From positions 1 to 5,889 of the forward strand of contig VAXS01000047.1 of the NCBI GenBank assembly GCA_005883255.1: a stretch of DNA of 5,889 nt. Reading direction: 5' to 3'. The notes beneath the pieces are model-generated. The model worked only from the letters and a program-made list of their open reading frames with translations. It searched no databases and had not been told where the DNA came from. The translations under genes were made by a program, and so were the position numbers. The DNA comes from Actinomycetota bacterium (GTDB lineage Bacteria; Actinomycetota; Thermoleophilia; Solirubrobacterales; Solirubrobacteraceae). This document shows, piece by piece, positions 1 through 5,596 of this stretch. Position 1 is the first letter of the stretch, and every line of letters starts with the position of its first letter.

Positions 1-618
1 GGTGGCCGGTAGCCGCTCGTCCTGGTCGCCCAGCGCGTCGGCGGCCTGGCTCACCAGCACGTTGGCCACCACGTGCGGCAGGTGCGAGACGCTGGCCATC
101 AGGCGGTCGTGGACGGCGGGGTCGATCGCGGTGGGCTGGGCGCCCAGCCCCGCGACGAAGCGGTGCAGCCGCTCGTACAGGATCCCCGACGTCCGCTCGG
201 TCGGGGTCAGGTACCAGGTGGCGCCGGCGAACAGGTCCGCGCGGGCGTGGTCCACGCCGGACGTCTCGGCGCCCGCCAGGGGATGGCCGCCCACGAAGCG
301 GGGGTCGTCGCGGCCGGCGACGATCTCCCGCTTGGTCGAGCCCACGTCCGAGACCACGCACTCCGGCCCGGCCACCGCCAGGGCGGCGTCCACGGTCTCC
401 GGCAGCGCGCCCACCGGCGCGGCCACGAACACCAGGTCCGCGTCGTGCACGGCGCCGGCCAGGGACTTCGCCGGCACCTCGATCGCGCCCCGCTCGCGGG
501 CCGCGTCCAGGACGCCCGGCGCCGGATCCCAGCCCGTCACCCCGGCGCCGGCCCGCTCGCGGGCCGCCAGCCCGATGGAGCCCCCGATCAGCCCGACGCC
601 GAGGACGGCGACAACCAC
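1..618 (-). CDS. tyrA: Prephenate dehydrogenase, 3' end cut by window edge
   Basis: Oxidises and decarboxylates prephenate to 4-hydroxyphenylpyruvate with NAD(P)+, the tyrosine branch of aromatic synthesis, in the cytosol. The first 206 residues are present and the frame stays open to base 1. The start is Rossmann-like, with the nucleotide loop GVGLIGGS at residues 7-14 and an acidic residue at the end of the second strand (WD, D31), which suggests NAD preference. Family motifs follow: SDVGSTK (90-96), GGHPLAGAETSG (110-121, with catalytic-type H112) and SVSHLPHVVA (176-185), the start of the helical dimerisation region. The C-terminal part, including any ACT domain, lies outside the window. 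The start is GTG at 618-616, directly after the aroF TGA (621-619) with no spacing and no clear Shine-Dalgarno, so translation is probably coupled to aroF. Arogenate specificity cannot be excluded from sequence alone. Confidence 0.93.
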   Translation of the reverse strand, partial: MVVAVLGVGLIGGSIGLAARERAGAGVTGWDPAPGVLDAARERGAIEVPAKSLAGAVHDADLVFVAAPVGALPETVDAALAVAGPECVVSDVGSTKREIVAGRDDPRFVGGHPLAGAETSGVDHARADLFAGATWYLTPTERTSGILYERLHRFVAGLGAQPTAIDPAVHDRLMASVSHLPHVVANVLVSQAADALGDQDERLPAT

Positions 619-1746
619 TCAGGTCGCCGCGCGCCGCGCCCGTACCGCCGCCGCGAGCTCGTCGAGGACGCCCACGGTGGTGTCCCACGACATGCAGGCG
701 TCGGTGATCGACTGGCCGTAGGTGAGCGCAGCCGCCGGGACCAGCTCCTGGCTTCCCTCCACCAGGAACGACTCCAGCATCACGCCCACGATCGCCCCGT
801 TCCCGGCGGCCACCTGGTCCGCGATCTCGGCGCCCACGCCCGGCTGGCGCGCGTGGTCCTTGCCGCTGTTGTCGTGCGAGGCGTCGATCACCAACCGCTC
901 CGGCAGGCCGGCCGCCCGCAGCTTGCCCAGCGCCTTCTCCACCTGCGGCGCGCCGTGGTTGGGCGCGCCCTGGCCGCCGCGCAGGATCAGGTGGCAGTCG
1001 GGGTTGCCGCGGGTGTGGAGGATGGCCGGCGTCCCGTGGAGGTCCACGCCCGAGAACACGTGCTGGACGGCCGCGGCCCGCACGGCGTCCACGGCCACGT
1101 CGATGTTCCCGTCGGTGCGGTTCTTGAAGCCCACCGGCATCGACAGGCCCGAGGCCAGCTGACGGTGGATCTGGCTCTCGGTGGTCCGGGCGCCGATGGC
1201 GCCCCACGACACCGCGTCCGAGATGTACTGCGGCATGATCGGGTCCAGGAACTCGCAGCCCACCGGCAGTCCCAGCGACAGCACGTCGAGCAGCAGCCCG
1301 CGCGCCCGGCGCAGGCCGGTGTTGACGTCGCCGGACTCGTCCAGGTGGGGATCGTTGATCATCCCCTTCCAGCCGATGGTGGTCCGGGGCTTCTCGAAGT
1401 ACACCCGCATGGCCACGCACAGGTCGTCCCCCAGCTCGCCGGCCTTGGCGGCCAGCCGGCGGGCGTAGTCCAGGGCGGCGTCGCGGTCGTGCACGCTGCA
1501 GGGCCCGACGACGGCCAGCAGCCGATCGTCGTCGCGGTTGAGGATGGCCGCGATCTCGTCGCGGCCTCGCAGCACGACCTCGGCCTGCTCGGGTCCGAGG
1601 GGAAGGTGGTCGAGGATCAGGTCGGGCGGGAGCAGGGGGACGACCTGCTCGATGCGCTGGTCGCGCACCTGCTCGCCGATTCTGGGAAGGCTGGTTCTCA
1701 CTGTGGCGTCTCGCTCTTGGTTGGGATCTACGTTCCGGCGGTGCAT
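619..1746 (-). CDS. aroF: Class I (AroF/AroG/AroH type) DAHP synthase
   Basis: Condenses phosphoenolpyruvate with erythrose 4-phosphate to 3-deoxy-D-arabino-heptulosonate 7-phosphate, the first step of the shikimate pathway. The 375-residue protein is close to E. coli AroG (350) with a slightly longer N-terminus. Motifs in order: GPCSVHD (81-87), MRVYFEKPRTTIGWKG (113-128), CEFLDPIMPQY (164-174), WGAIGARTTESQ (181-192), GFKNRTDGN (206-214) and DASHDNSGKDH (288-298). The metal ligands expected from the E. coli enzymes all appear present: C83, H291, E325 and D349. The ATG at 1746 has no recognisable ribosome binding site. An in-frame GTG at 1701 (residue 16) is an alternative start giving 360 residues, because homology to the family begins only near residue 30. 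The gene is preceded by an aromatic-rich leader peptide and a long inverted repeat, and followed at once by tyrA. The type of feedback inhibition cannot be read from the sequence. Confidence 0.96.
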   Translation of the reverse strand: MHRRNVDPNQERDATVRTSLPRIGEQVRDQRIEQVVPLLPPDLILDHLPLGPEQAEVVLRGRDEIAAILNRDDDRLLAVVGPCSVHDRDAALDYARRLAAKAGELGDDLCVAMRVYFEKPRTTIGWKGMINDPHLDESGDVNTGLRRARGLLLDVLSLGLPVGCEFLDPIMPQYISDAVSWGAIGARTTESQIHRQLASGLSMPVGFKNRTDGNIDVAVDAVRAAAVQHVFSGVDLHGTPAILHTRGNPDCHLILRGGQGAPNHGAPQVEKALGKLRAAGLPERLVIDASHDNSGKDHARQPGVGAEIADQVAAGNGAIVGVMLESFLVEGSQELVPAAALTYGQSITDACMSWDTTVGVLDELAAAVRARRAAT

Positions 1747-1827
1747 GGGCGATCGGGGCCCGGGGGGACGGCGCTCGGTCGGTCGAGACCGGTGGTGCGG
1801 ACGGCCTTCTCGAAGCCGGCCGAGCGC
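1747..1827 (-). promoter_or_regulatory. Untranslated C-rich segment between leader peptide and aroF
   Basis: The 81 bases between the leader stop codon and the aroF ATG carry the attenuator-like inverted repeat. Past the hairpin loop the transcript is strongly C-biased: over 1800-1747 it has 30 C and 14 G, ending in runs of six and four C. There is no U tract and no clear Shine-Dalgarno before ATG 1746. Untranslated C-rich, G-poor RNA is what Rho factor prefers, so Rho-dependent termination is an alternative to a hairpin terminator; this is an inference. The segment stays in the aroF reading frame with no start codon until 1746. Confidence 0.5.
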
Positions 1828-1828
1828 C
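1770..1828 (-). terminator. Attenuator-like hairpin upstream of aroF
   Basis: In the minus-strand transcript the 5' arm (1828-1816, GGCGCTCGGCCGG) pairs with the 3' arm (1782-1770, CCGACCGAGCGCC). That gives nine base pairs, one C/A mismatch and three more pairs. After a two-base bulge (1815-1814), six further pairs continue inside (1813-1808 with 1788-1783), leaving a 19-base loop. The stem starts at the last base of the leader stop codon. A competing 5-bp pairing (1822-1818 with 1806-1802) uses the same 5' arm, so the two folds are mutually exclusive. No U tract follows, so this is not a textbook intrinsic terminator; it may be a U-less GC-rich terminator, a Rho-associated structure or a translational switch. 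The pairing was checked base by base by hand; no folding energy was computed. Confidence 0.6.
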
Positions 1829-1926
1829 TAGCTAAATCGCCAGGCGTAGGCGTAGGTGAACCAGCGGTAATCGCCGTCGACGATCGCGGCGGGCGCGGAG
1901 GTGATGTCGGGGCGGCGGTGTGACAT
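1828..1926 (-). CDS. Aromatic-rich leader peptide of the aroF attenuator, 32 aa
   Basis: A 32-codon frame, ATG at 1926 and TAG at 1830-1828, ends in DYRWFTYAYAWRFS. Seven of its last 13 residues are aromatic: Y20, W22, F23, Y25, Y27, W29, F31, using three TAC, two TGG, one TTC and one TTT codon. The first half (MSHRRPDITSAPAAIVDG) is unremarkable. It has a good ribosome binding site and lies just upstream of a long inverted repeat and aroF, the pattern of a ribosome-mediated attenuator that senses charged Tyr, Trp and Phe tRNAs together. That suits control of DAHP synthase, which feeds all three amino acids. From memory, a leader peptide with this role (AroR) is described upstream of aroF in Corynebacterium glutamicum; the kinship of the two is not established here. 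The TAG is in frame with aroF. The peptide itself probably has no function beyond being translated. Confidence 0.85.
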   Translation of the reverse strand: MSHRRPDITSAPAAIVDGDYRWFTYAYAWRFS

Positions 1927-1936
1927 CGCTGGTCGT

Positions 1937-1942
1937 TCCTTT
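1937..1942 (-). promoter_or_regulatory. Ribosome binding site of the leader peptide
   Basis: The transcript reads AAAGGA ten bases before the leader ATG at 1926. It is a clearer Shine-Dalgarno than those of aroF, tyrA or aroH in this window, supporting genuine and efficient translation of the short frame. The site lies 21 bases beyond the hisC stop codon (1966-1964), so ribosomes finishing hisC end close by. Confidence 0.7.
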
Positions 1943-1963
1943 GTAGCAAACCGTCCGCGCGTC

Positions 1964-3043
1964 TTACAACAGGTCCCGGAGCCCCGCAAGGAAGCGTTCG
2001 TTCTGCTCCGGCGTCCCCACCGTCACCCGCAGGAAGCCCTCGCGCCCCAGCGCCGTCCCCGCCCGCACCAGCACCCGGCGCTCGGCCAGCCCGCGCACCA
2101 CGTCCGCCTCGTCGCGGTCCTCGCCGAGGCCGACCCAGACGAAGTTGGCCTGCGAGTCGGCCGGCGCGAGGCCCAGCTCGCGCAGCCCGTCCTCCAGGCC
2201 GAGCCGGGCGGCGATCGTGTGCTCCACGCGCCGGGCGACCTCGTCCTGGTGGCGCAGCGCCTCGGTGGCGGCGGCCTGGGCGGCGGCGTTGGCGAAGAAC
2301 GGCTGGCGCACCTGGTCGACCGCCGTGCGGAACTCCTGGGAGCCGCACAGGGCGAAGCCCACCCGCAGCCCGCACAGGCCGTAGACCTTGGAGAACGTGC
2401 GCAGGAGGACGAGGTTCGGGTGGTCGCCCAGGAGGTCGACGGTGGCGTCGGGGTCGTCCAGCGTGGAGAACTCGCGGTAGGCCTCGTCCACGATCACGCA
2501 CACGTAGGGCGGGACGCGCTCCACCAGTTCCGCCAGCGCGGCCGCCGGCACGGCGGTGCTGGTCGGGTTGTTGGGGTTGCAGACGACCAGCAGGCGGGTG
2601 GCCACCGTCACCGCCTGGGCCAGCGCGTCGAGGTCGTGGCGGTCGTCGGCGTCGAGGTCGACGGTGAGGGCGGTGGCGCCGGTGGCCGCCGCCAGGTGGG
2701 GGTACATCGAGAACGACGGCCAGGCGTAGACCAGCTCGGCGCCGGGCTCGAGCAGCGCCTCCCCGGCCGCCAGCAGCACGTCGCAGGAGCCGTTGCCGAC
2801 CGCGATCCGGTTCGGCGGCACGCCGTAGCGGGCGGACAGGGCGGCCCGCAGCGTGGACGATTCGGGGTCGGGATAGCGGTTCACCCCCTCGATCGCGCGC
2901 TGGGCGGCGGCCACCACCTCGGGGAGCGGGCGGAACGGCGACTCGTTGGAGGCCAGCAGCGCGACGTCGTCGTCCAGGGCGTAGCCGTCGGCCGCCGGGT
3001 AGACCGGGATGCGGCGGATGCGCTTGGCGAACTCCAGGGCCAT
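1964..3043 (-). CDS. hisC: HisC-family PLP aminotransferase (histidinol-phosphate or aromatic)
   Basis: A class I/II fold aminotransferase of 359 residues, the usual HisC length. The N-terminal substrate segment is LLASNESPFRPLPE (29-42). Further motifs are NRYPDPESSTLR (55-66), VGNGSCDVL (82-90), the cofactor motif NPNNPT (156-161), DEAY (186-189), and TFSKVYGLCGLRVG (216-229), where K219 is the expected Schiff-base lysine and R227 a phosphate ligand. FLRVTVGT (337-344) carries R339, the carboxylate-binding arginine. By family it would convert imidazole-acetol phosphate and glutamate to histidinol phosphate. Its setting between aroH and aroF-tyrA, with no other his gene visible, suggests it may instead or also transaminate phenylpyruvate, 4-hydroxyphenylpyruvate or prephenate, as related actinobacterial enzymes do; that is inference. 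ATG 3043 lies six bases after the aroH stop with a weak AGGG upstream, so translation is probably coupled. Confidence 0.93.
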   Translation of the reverse strand: MALEFAKRIRRIPVYPAADGYALDDDVALLASNESPFRPLPEVVAAAQRAIEGVNRYPDPESSTLRAALSARYGVPPNRIAVGNGSCDVLLAAGEALLEPGAELVYAWPSFSMYPHLAAATGATALTVDLDADDRHDLDALAQAVTVATRLLVVCNPNNPTSTAVPAAALAELVERVPPYVCVIVDEAYREFSTLDDPDATVDLLGDHPNLVLLRTFSKVYGLCGLRVGFALCGSQEFRTAVDQVRQPFFANAAAQAAATEALRHQDEVARRVEHTIAARLGLEDGLRELGLAPADSQANFVWVGLGEDRDEADVVRGLAERRVLVRAGTALGREGFLRVTVGTPEQNERFLAGLRDLL

Positions 3044-3049
3044 GCGGCC

Positions 3050-3415
3050 CTATTGTGCCGCGTCGAGGTCGGCGCGCAGCGCGCGCGCTTCGCCGAGGTA
3101 GACGTGCTGGGGGGTGTGGTCGTCGGCCGCGTGGTAGTGGACGAGCACCCGGATGACGCGCGGGAGGCCGCCGGACACGGCGATCTCCTGGGCGCAGAGC
3201 AGCGGGACGCGGTCCAGCCCCAGCCGGCGCGCGGCCACGGCCGGGAACTCGGCGTCGAGGTCCTGCGTGGCGGTGAACAGGCAGCTCACCAACGCCTCGG
3301 GCGCCAGCCCGTTGCGCGCCATGACCTCGCGCATCAGCTCCTCGGTGCGCGCCAGGACGTCGTCCCGCTCGTTGCGTTCCACCGACACGGCGCCTCGGAG
3401 CGCGAACAGCCGCAT
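3050..3415 (-). CDS. aroH: Monofunctional chorismate mutase, AroH class
   Basis: Rearranges chorismate to prephenate, the entry to phenylalanine and tyrosine. At 121 residues it matches the small trimeric AroH type of Bacillus subtilis (about 127 residues) and aligns along its whole length: RGAVSVERN near the start, LFTATQDLDAEFPA (46-59), VPLLCAQE (70-77), SGGLPRVIRVL (81-91) and HVYLGEARALRADL (104-117). Residues equivalent to the known active site are present: R7, C74, E77, R89 and Y106. It is therefore not the helical AroQ type usual in many bacteria. The ATG at 3415 places R7 exactly where the B. subtilis enzyme has it, which supports this start although no clear ribosome binding site precedes it. 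It sits 13 bases after rluB and 6 before hisC. Its product is the substrate of TyrA, encoded in the same run of genes. Confidence 0.96.
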   Translation of the reverse strand: MRLFALRGAVSVERNERDDVLARTEELMREVMARNGLAPEALVSCLFTATQDLDAEFPAVAARRLGLDRVPLLCAQEIAVSGGLPRVIRVLVHYHAADDHTPQHVYLGEARALRADLDAAQ

Positions 3416-3428
3416 GCGCGGCGTGAGC

Positions 3429-4133
3429 CTAACGGCCGAGTGCGGCCCGGCGCAGGCGCTCGACCTCGGCGGCGCTCAGCCGCCGGTGCTCGCCCGGGGC
3501 CAGATCGCCGAGCCGCAGCGGTCCGAAGCGCACGCGCTGGAGCGCCCGGACCGGGTGGCCCACCGCCGCGCACATCCGCTTGACCTGGCGGTTGCGACCC
3601 TCGTGGAGCTCCAGCTCGATCACGCCGCCGGCCACGCGCCGGGCCCGCGCCGGGGCGGTCGGACCGTCCTCGAGCTCGATCCCCTCGCGCAGCCGCCGCA
3701 GCGCCGCCGCGCTCACGGGGCCGCCCGCCACGGTGGCCCGGTAGGTGCGCGGGACCTCGTGGCGGGGATGGGTCAGCAGCTGGGCCAGCTCCCCGTCGTT
3801 GGTGACCAGGATCAGGCCGGTGGCGTCGGCGTCCAGCCGACCCACCGGATACAGCCGCCCGCCGGCCGGGACCAGGTCCACGACGGTGGGGCGTCCCTGC
3901 GGGTCACGCGCCGTCGACACCACGCCCGCCGGCTTGTGCAGGAGGTGGACCACGCGCCCCTCCGGGCCACCCACGGGCGCTCCGTCGACCGCCACCCCGC
4001 TTGAGGCGTCGACGTCTCGCGCGGGGTCTCGCACCACCTCGCCGCCCACCGTCACCCGCCCGGCGCGCACCACCTCCTCGGCGGCGCGGCGCGAGGCTAC
4101 GCCGGCGTGGGCGAGGAACTTGGCCAGTCGCAC
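3429..4133 (-). CDS. rluB: 23S rRNA pseudouridine synthase, RluB/RsuA family
   Basis: Isomerises a uridine in ribosomal RNA to pseudouridine; by family and neighbourhood most likely 23S U2605 (E. coli numbering). The 234-residue protein starts with an S4 RNA-binding domain (residues 2-48, RLAKFLAHAGVASRRAAEE). The catalytic domain follows: LLHKPAGVVST (64-74), then GRLDADATGLILVTNDGE (98-115) with catalytic aspartate D101. The later motifs PRTYRA, ELHEGRNRQVKRM and GHPVRALQRVRFGPL are all characteristic of the RsuA/RluB/RluE/RluF branch. The start is the GTG at 4133, which places the S4 domain at the N-terminus as in relatives; the frame is open further upstream but runs antisense into rlmN. 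The scpB-rluB-aroH order is familiar from actinobacteria, but here rlmN and a SnoaL gene separate scpB from rluB. RsuA (16S) or RluE specificity is possible but less likely. Confidence 0.92.
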   Translation of the reverse strand: MRLAKFLAHAGVASRRAAEEVVRAGRVTVGGEVVRDPARDVDASSGVAVDGAPVGGPEGRVVHLLHKPAGVVSTARDPQGRPTVVDLVPAGGRLYPVGRLDADATGLILVTNDGELAQLLTHPRHEVPRTYRATVAGGPVSAAALRRLREGIELEDGPTAPARARRVAGGVIELELHEGRNRQVKRMCAAVGHPVRALQRVRFGPLRLGDLAPGEHRRLSAAEVERLRRAALGR

Positions 4134-4136
4134 CGC

Positions 4137-4142
4137 GGGGAG
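4137..4142 (+). promoter_or_regulatory. Ribosome binding site that sets the rlmN start
   Basis: GGGGAG lies nine bases before ATG 4152. It favours that codon over an in-frame GTG at 4107, which would add 15 residues without family similarity and would overlap the start of the divergent rluB. The whole rluB-rlmN gap is only 18 bases (4134-4151), so promoters for both genes must lie inside each other's coding sequence; I could not pick out convincing -10 or -35 boxes. Confidence 0.6.
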
Positions 4143-4151
4143 CTTGCCACC

Positions 4152-5147
4152 ATGTCCCGCGTGGACCTCGACCTGCTCCGCGACACGCTGGCCGAGCTGG
4201 GCGAGCCGGCCTTCCGGGCCCGGCAGGTCTGGGGCTGGGCGGCGCGCGGCGCGGGCGGCTACCGGGAGATGACCGACCTGCCCCGCGGCCTGCGGACCGA
4301 GCTGGCCGCCCGCGTCCCCTTCTCCACGCTGGAGCTCGAGCGCGAGGCCCGCGCCTCGGACGGCACGGTCAAGGCCCTGCTGCGCACGCACGAAGGGCGA
4401 CCGGTGGAGGCCGTCCTCATGCGCTACCGCGACGGCCGGCGCTCGTTGTGCGTCTCCTCCCAGTCCGGCTGCCCTCTGACCTGCACCTTCTGCGCCACGG
4501 GGACGATGCGCTTCGGCCGCAACCTGACCGCCTGGGAGATCCTCGACCAGGCGCTGCACTTCCGCCGCTCCGAGCCGGTGAACCACTGCGTGTTCATGGG
4601 CATGGGCGAGCCGCTGCTCAACGTCGAGGCCGTGCTGGCCGCCTGCGAGCGGCTGCCCGACGCGGGCATCGGCCACCGGCGGACGGGCGTCTCCACCGTG
4701 GGCTGGATCCCCGGGATCCACCGCCTGACCGAGGCCGGGCTGCCGATCCGGCTGGCCCTCTCGCTCCACGCGCCCGACGACGCGCTGCGCTCCGAGCTCA
4801 TGCCGGTCAACGACCGCTATCCCCTGGCCGACGTGCTCGCCGCCTGCCGCGGCCACTACGAGCGCCGGCGCCGGAAGGTGTTCGTCGAGTACGTGATGCT
4901 GGGCGGCGTCAACGACCGCTACGAGCAGGCGCTCGCCCTGGCCGAGCTGCTCGATGCCCGCGTATACAAGGTCAACCTGATCCCCTACAACCCGACCGAC
5001 GCGCCGTACGCGGGCTCGACGCGCGAGGCGATCGCCGCCTTCCGCACGGTGCTGCGCGAGCGCGGCCTGGAGGCGACGGTGCGCCTCACGCGGGGCCGCG
5101 ACATCGACGCCGCCTGCGGACAGCTGGCGGCCCGGTCGGCGGCCTAG
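4152..5147 (+). CDS. rlmN: Dual-specificity RNA methyltransferase RlmN (radical SAM)
   Basis: Methylates C2 of A2503 in 23S rRNA and of A37 in certain tRNAs using S-adenosylmethionine twice, through a methyl-cysteine intermediate. The 331-residue protein has the RlmN N-terminal helical domain (LRDTLAELGEPAFRARQVW, 9-27). The radical-SAM cluster motif CPLTCTFC (C107, C111, C114) binds the 4Fe-4S cluster. C100 lies seven residues before it, as does C118 of E. coli RlmN. GMGEPLLN (150-157) is the SAM motif, followed by STVGWIPGI (181-189), LSLHAPDD (203-210), MPVNDRYPL (217-225), VEYVMLGGVND (245-255) and NLIPYNP (275-281). The C-terminal TRGRDIDAACGQLA (313-326) supplies the methyl-carrying cysteine C322. 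All catalytic cysteines are present, so it should be active. It is divergent from rluB, another 23S modifier, and two bases upstream of a SnoaL-like gene it is probably transcribed with. Confidence 0.97.
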   Translation: MSRVDLDLLRDTLAELGEPAFRARQVWGWAARGAGGYREMTDLPRGLRTELAARVPFSTLELEREARASDGTVKALLRTHEGRPVEAVLMRYRDGRRSLCVSSQSGCPLTCTFCATGTMRFGRNLTAWEILDQALHFRRSEPVNHCVFMGMGEPLLNVEAVLAACERLPDAGIGHRRTGVSTVGWIPGIHRLTEAGLPIRLALSLHAPDDALRSELMPVNDRYPLADVLAACRGHYERRRRKVFVEYVMLGGVNDRYEQALALAELLDARVYKVNLIPYNPTDAPYAGSTREAIAAFRTVLRERGLEATVRLTRGRDIDAACGQLAARSAA

Positions 5148-5149
5148 AC

Positions 5150-5596
5150 ATGTCTCGCGAGAACGTCGAGGTCGTCCGCCGCCTCTACGCCGAGCTCGGG
5201 CAGGCGACGCGCGACGGGGAGCTGCCGGATCTGGCCACCCGGCCGGCGCTCGCCGCCCTGCTGCATCCCGACGTCGAGCTGCACGGGACGATCGGCGGTC
5301 TCTCGGAGGGCTCCGTGGCGCGCGGGCCGGAGGGCGTGGCGAAGTTCATGGCCGACGACGGCCAGGAGTGGGACGAGGTGGTCTTCGAGCCCCAGGAGTT
5401 CGTCGACGTCGAGGACCGGGTGGTGGTGCTCCAGCGCGAACGTCGCCGCGGGCGGCACAGCGGCCTGGAGCTGGCGGCGGACACCGCCGCCGTGCTGTGG
5501 CTCCGCGACGGCCTGGTCCGCCGGGCCGTGGGCTACATGGACCAGGCCGAGGCCCTGGCCGCCGCCGGCCTGCCGCCGCGCGCCTCCCGCGGCTAG
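5150..5596 (+). CDS. SnoaL-like / NTF2-fold protein of unknown function
   Basis: A 148-residue protein starting MSRENVEVVRRLYAELGQ, the typical first helix of SnoaL-like proteins that share the NTF2 / ketosteroid-isomerase cone fold. LLHPDVELHGTIGG (37-50) fits the short strand after the first helices, RGPEGVAKFM (58-67) the third helix, and EPQEFVDVEDRVVVLQRERRRG (80-101) and TAAVLWLRDGLVRRAVGYMDQAEALAAAGL (112-141) the curved sheet and final helix. No substrate can be assigned: the family includes polyketide cyclases, isomerases, hydrolases and non-enzymatic binders. No signal peptide or membrane segment is seen. ATG 5150 comes two bases after the rlmN stop with no Shine-Dalgarno, so it is probably translated by coupling. 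A functional tie to RNA modification is unknown and may be absent. Such genes are unusually numerous in Thermoleophilia. Confidence 0.85.
   Translation: MSRENVEVVRRLYAELGQATRDGELPDLATRPALAALLHPDVELHGTIGGLSEGSVARGPEGVAKFMADDGQEWDEVVFEPQEFVDVEDRVVVLQRERRRGRHSGLELAADTAAVLWLRDGLVRRAVGYMDQAEALAAAGLPPRASRG

Noticed and set aside
73..1923. Long open frame on the plus strand, 616 codons
   Set aside because: It runs antisense through tyrA, aroF and the leader; its translation is low-complexity Arg/Gly/Val/His with no family motif. It is open only because GC-rich codons rarely give stops.
1937..1972. Possible promoter TTGTAA - 18 bases - TACAAA upstream of the leader
   Set aside because: The putative -10 box overlaps the leader Shine-Dalgarno, so a transcript from it would lack its own ribosome binding site; the match is also weak.
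1728..2501. Minus-strand frame of 257 codons overlapping the end of hisC and the leader
   Set aside because: It is out of frame with both hisC and the leader peptide, and its translation is Arg/Pro/Gly-rich without motifs.
1901..3583. 560-codon open frame on the plus strand opposite hisC and aroH
   Set aside because: The opposite strand encodes complete, motif-rich HisC and AroH; the antisense translation is a repetitive Arg/Gly/Val/Gln mixture.
4134..4856. N-terminal extension of rluB to 475 residues
   Set aside because: The extra residues are antisense to rlmN and resemble no domain, while GTG 4133 puts the S4 domain at the N-terminus as in relatives.
4001..5596. 531-codon plus-strand frame running into the SnoaL gene
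   Set aside because: Most of it is out of frame with rlmN and reads as Arg/Pro-rich shadow; only the part from ATG 5150 matches a protein family, so the gene was started there.
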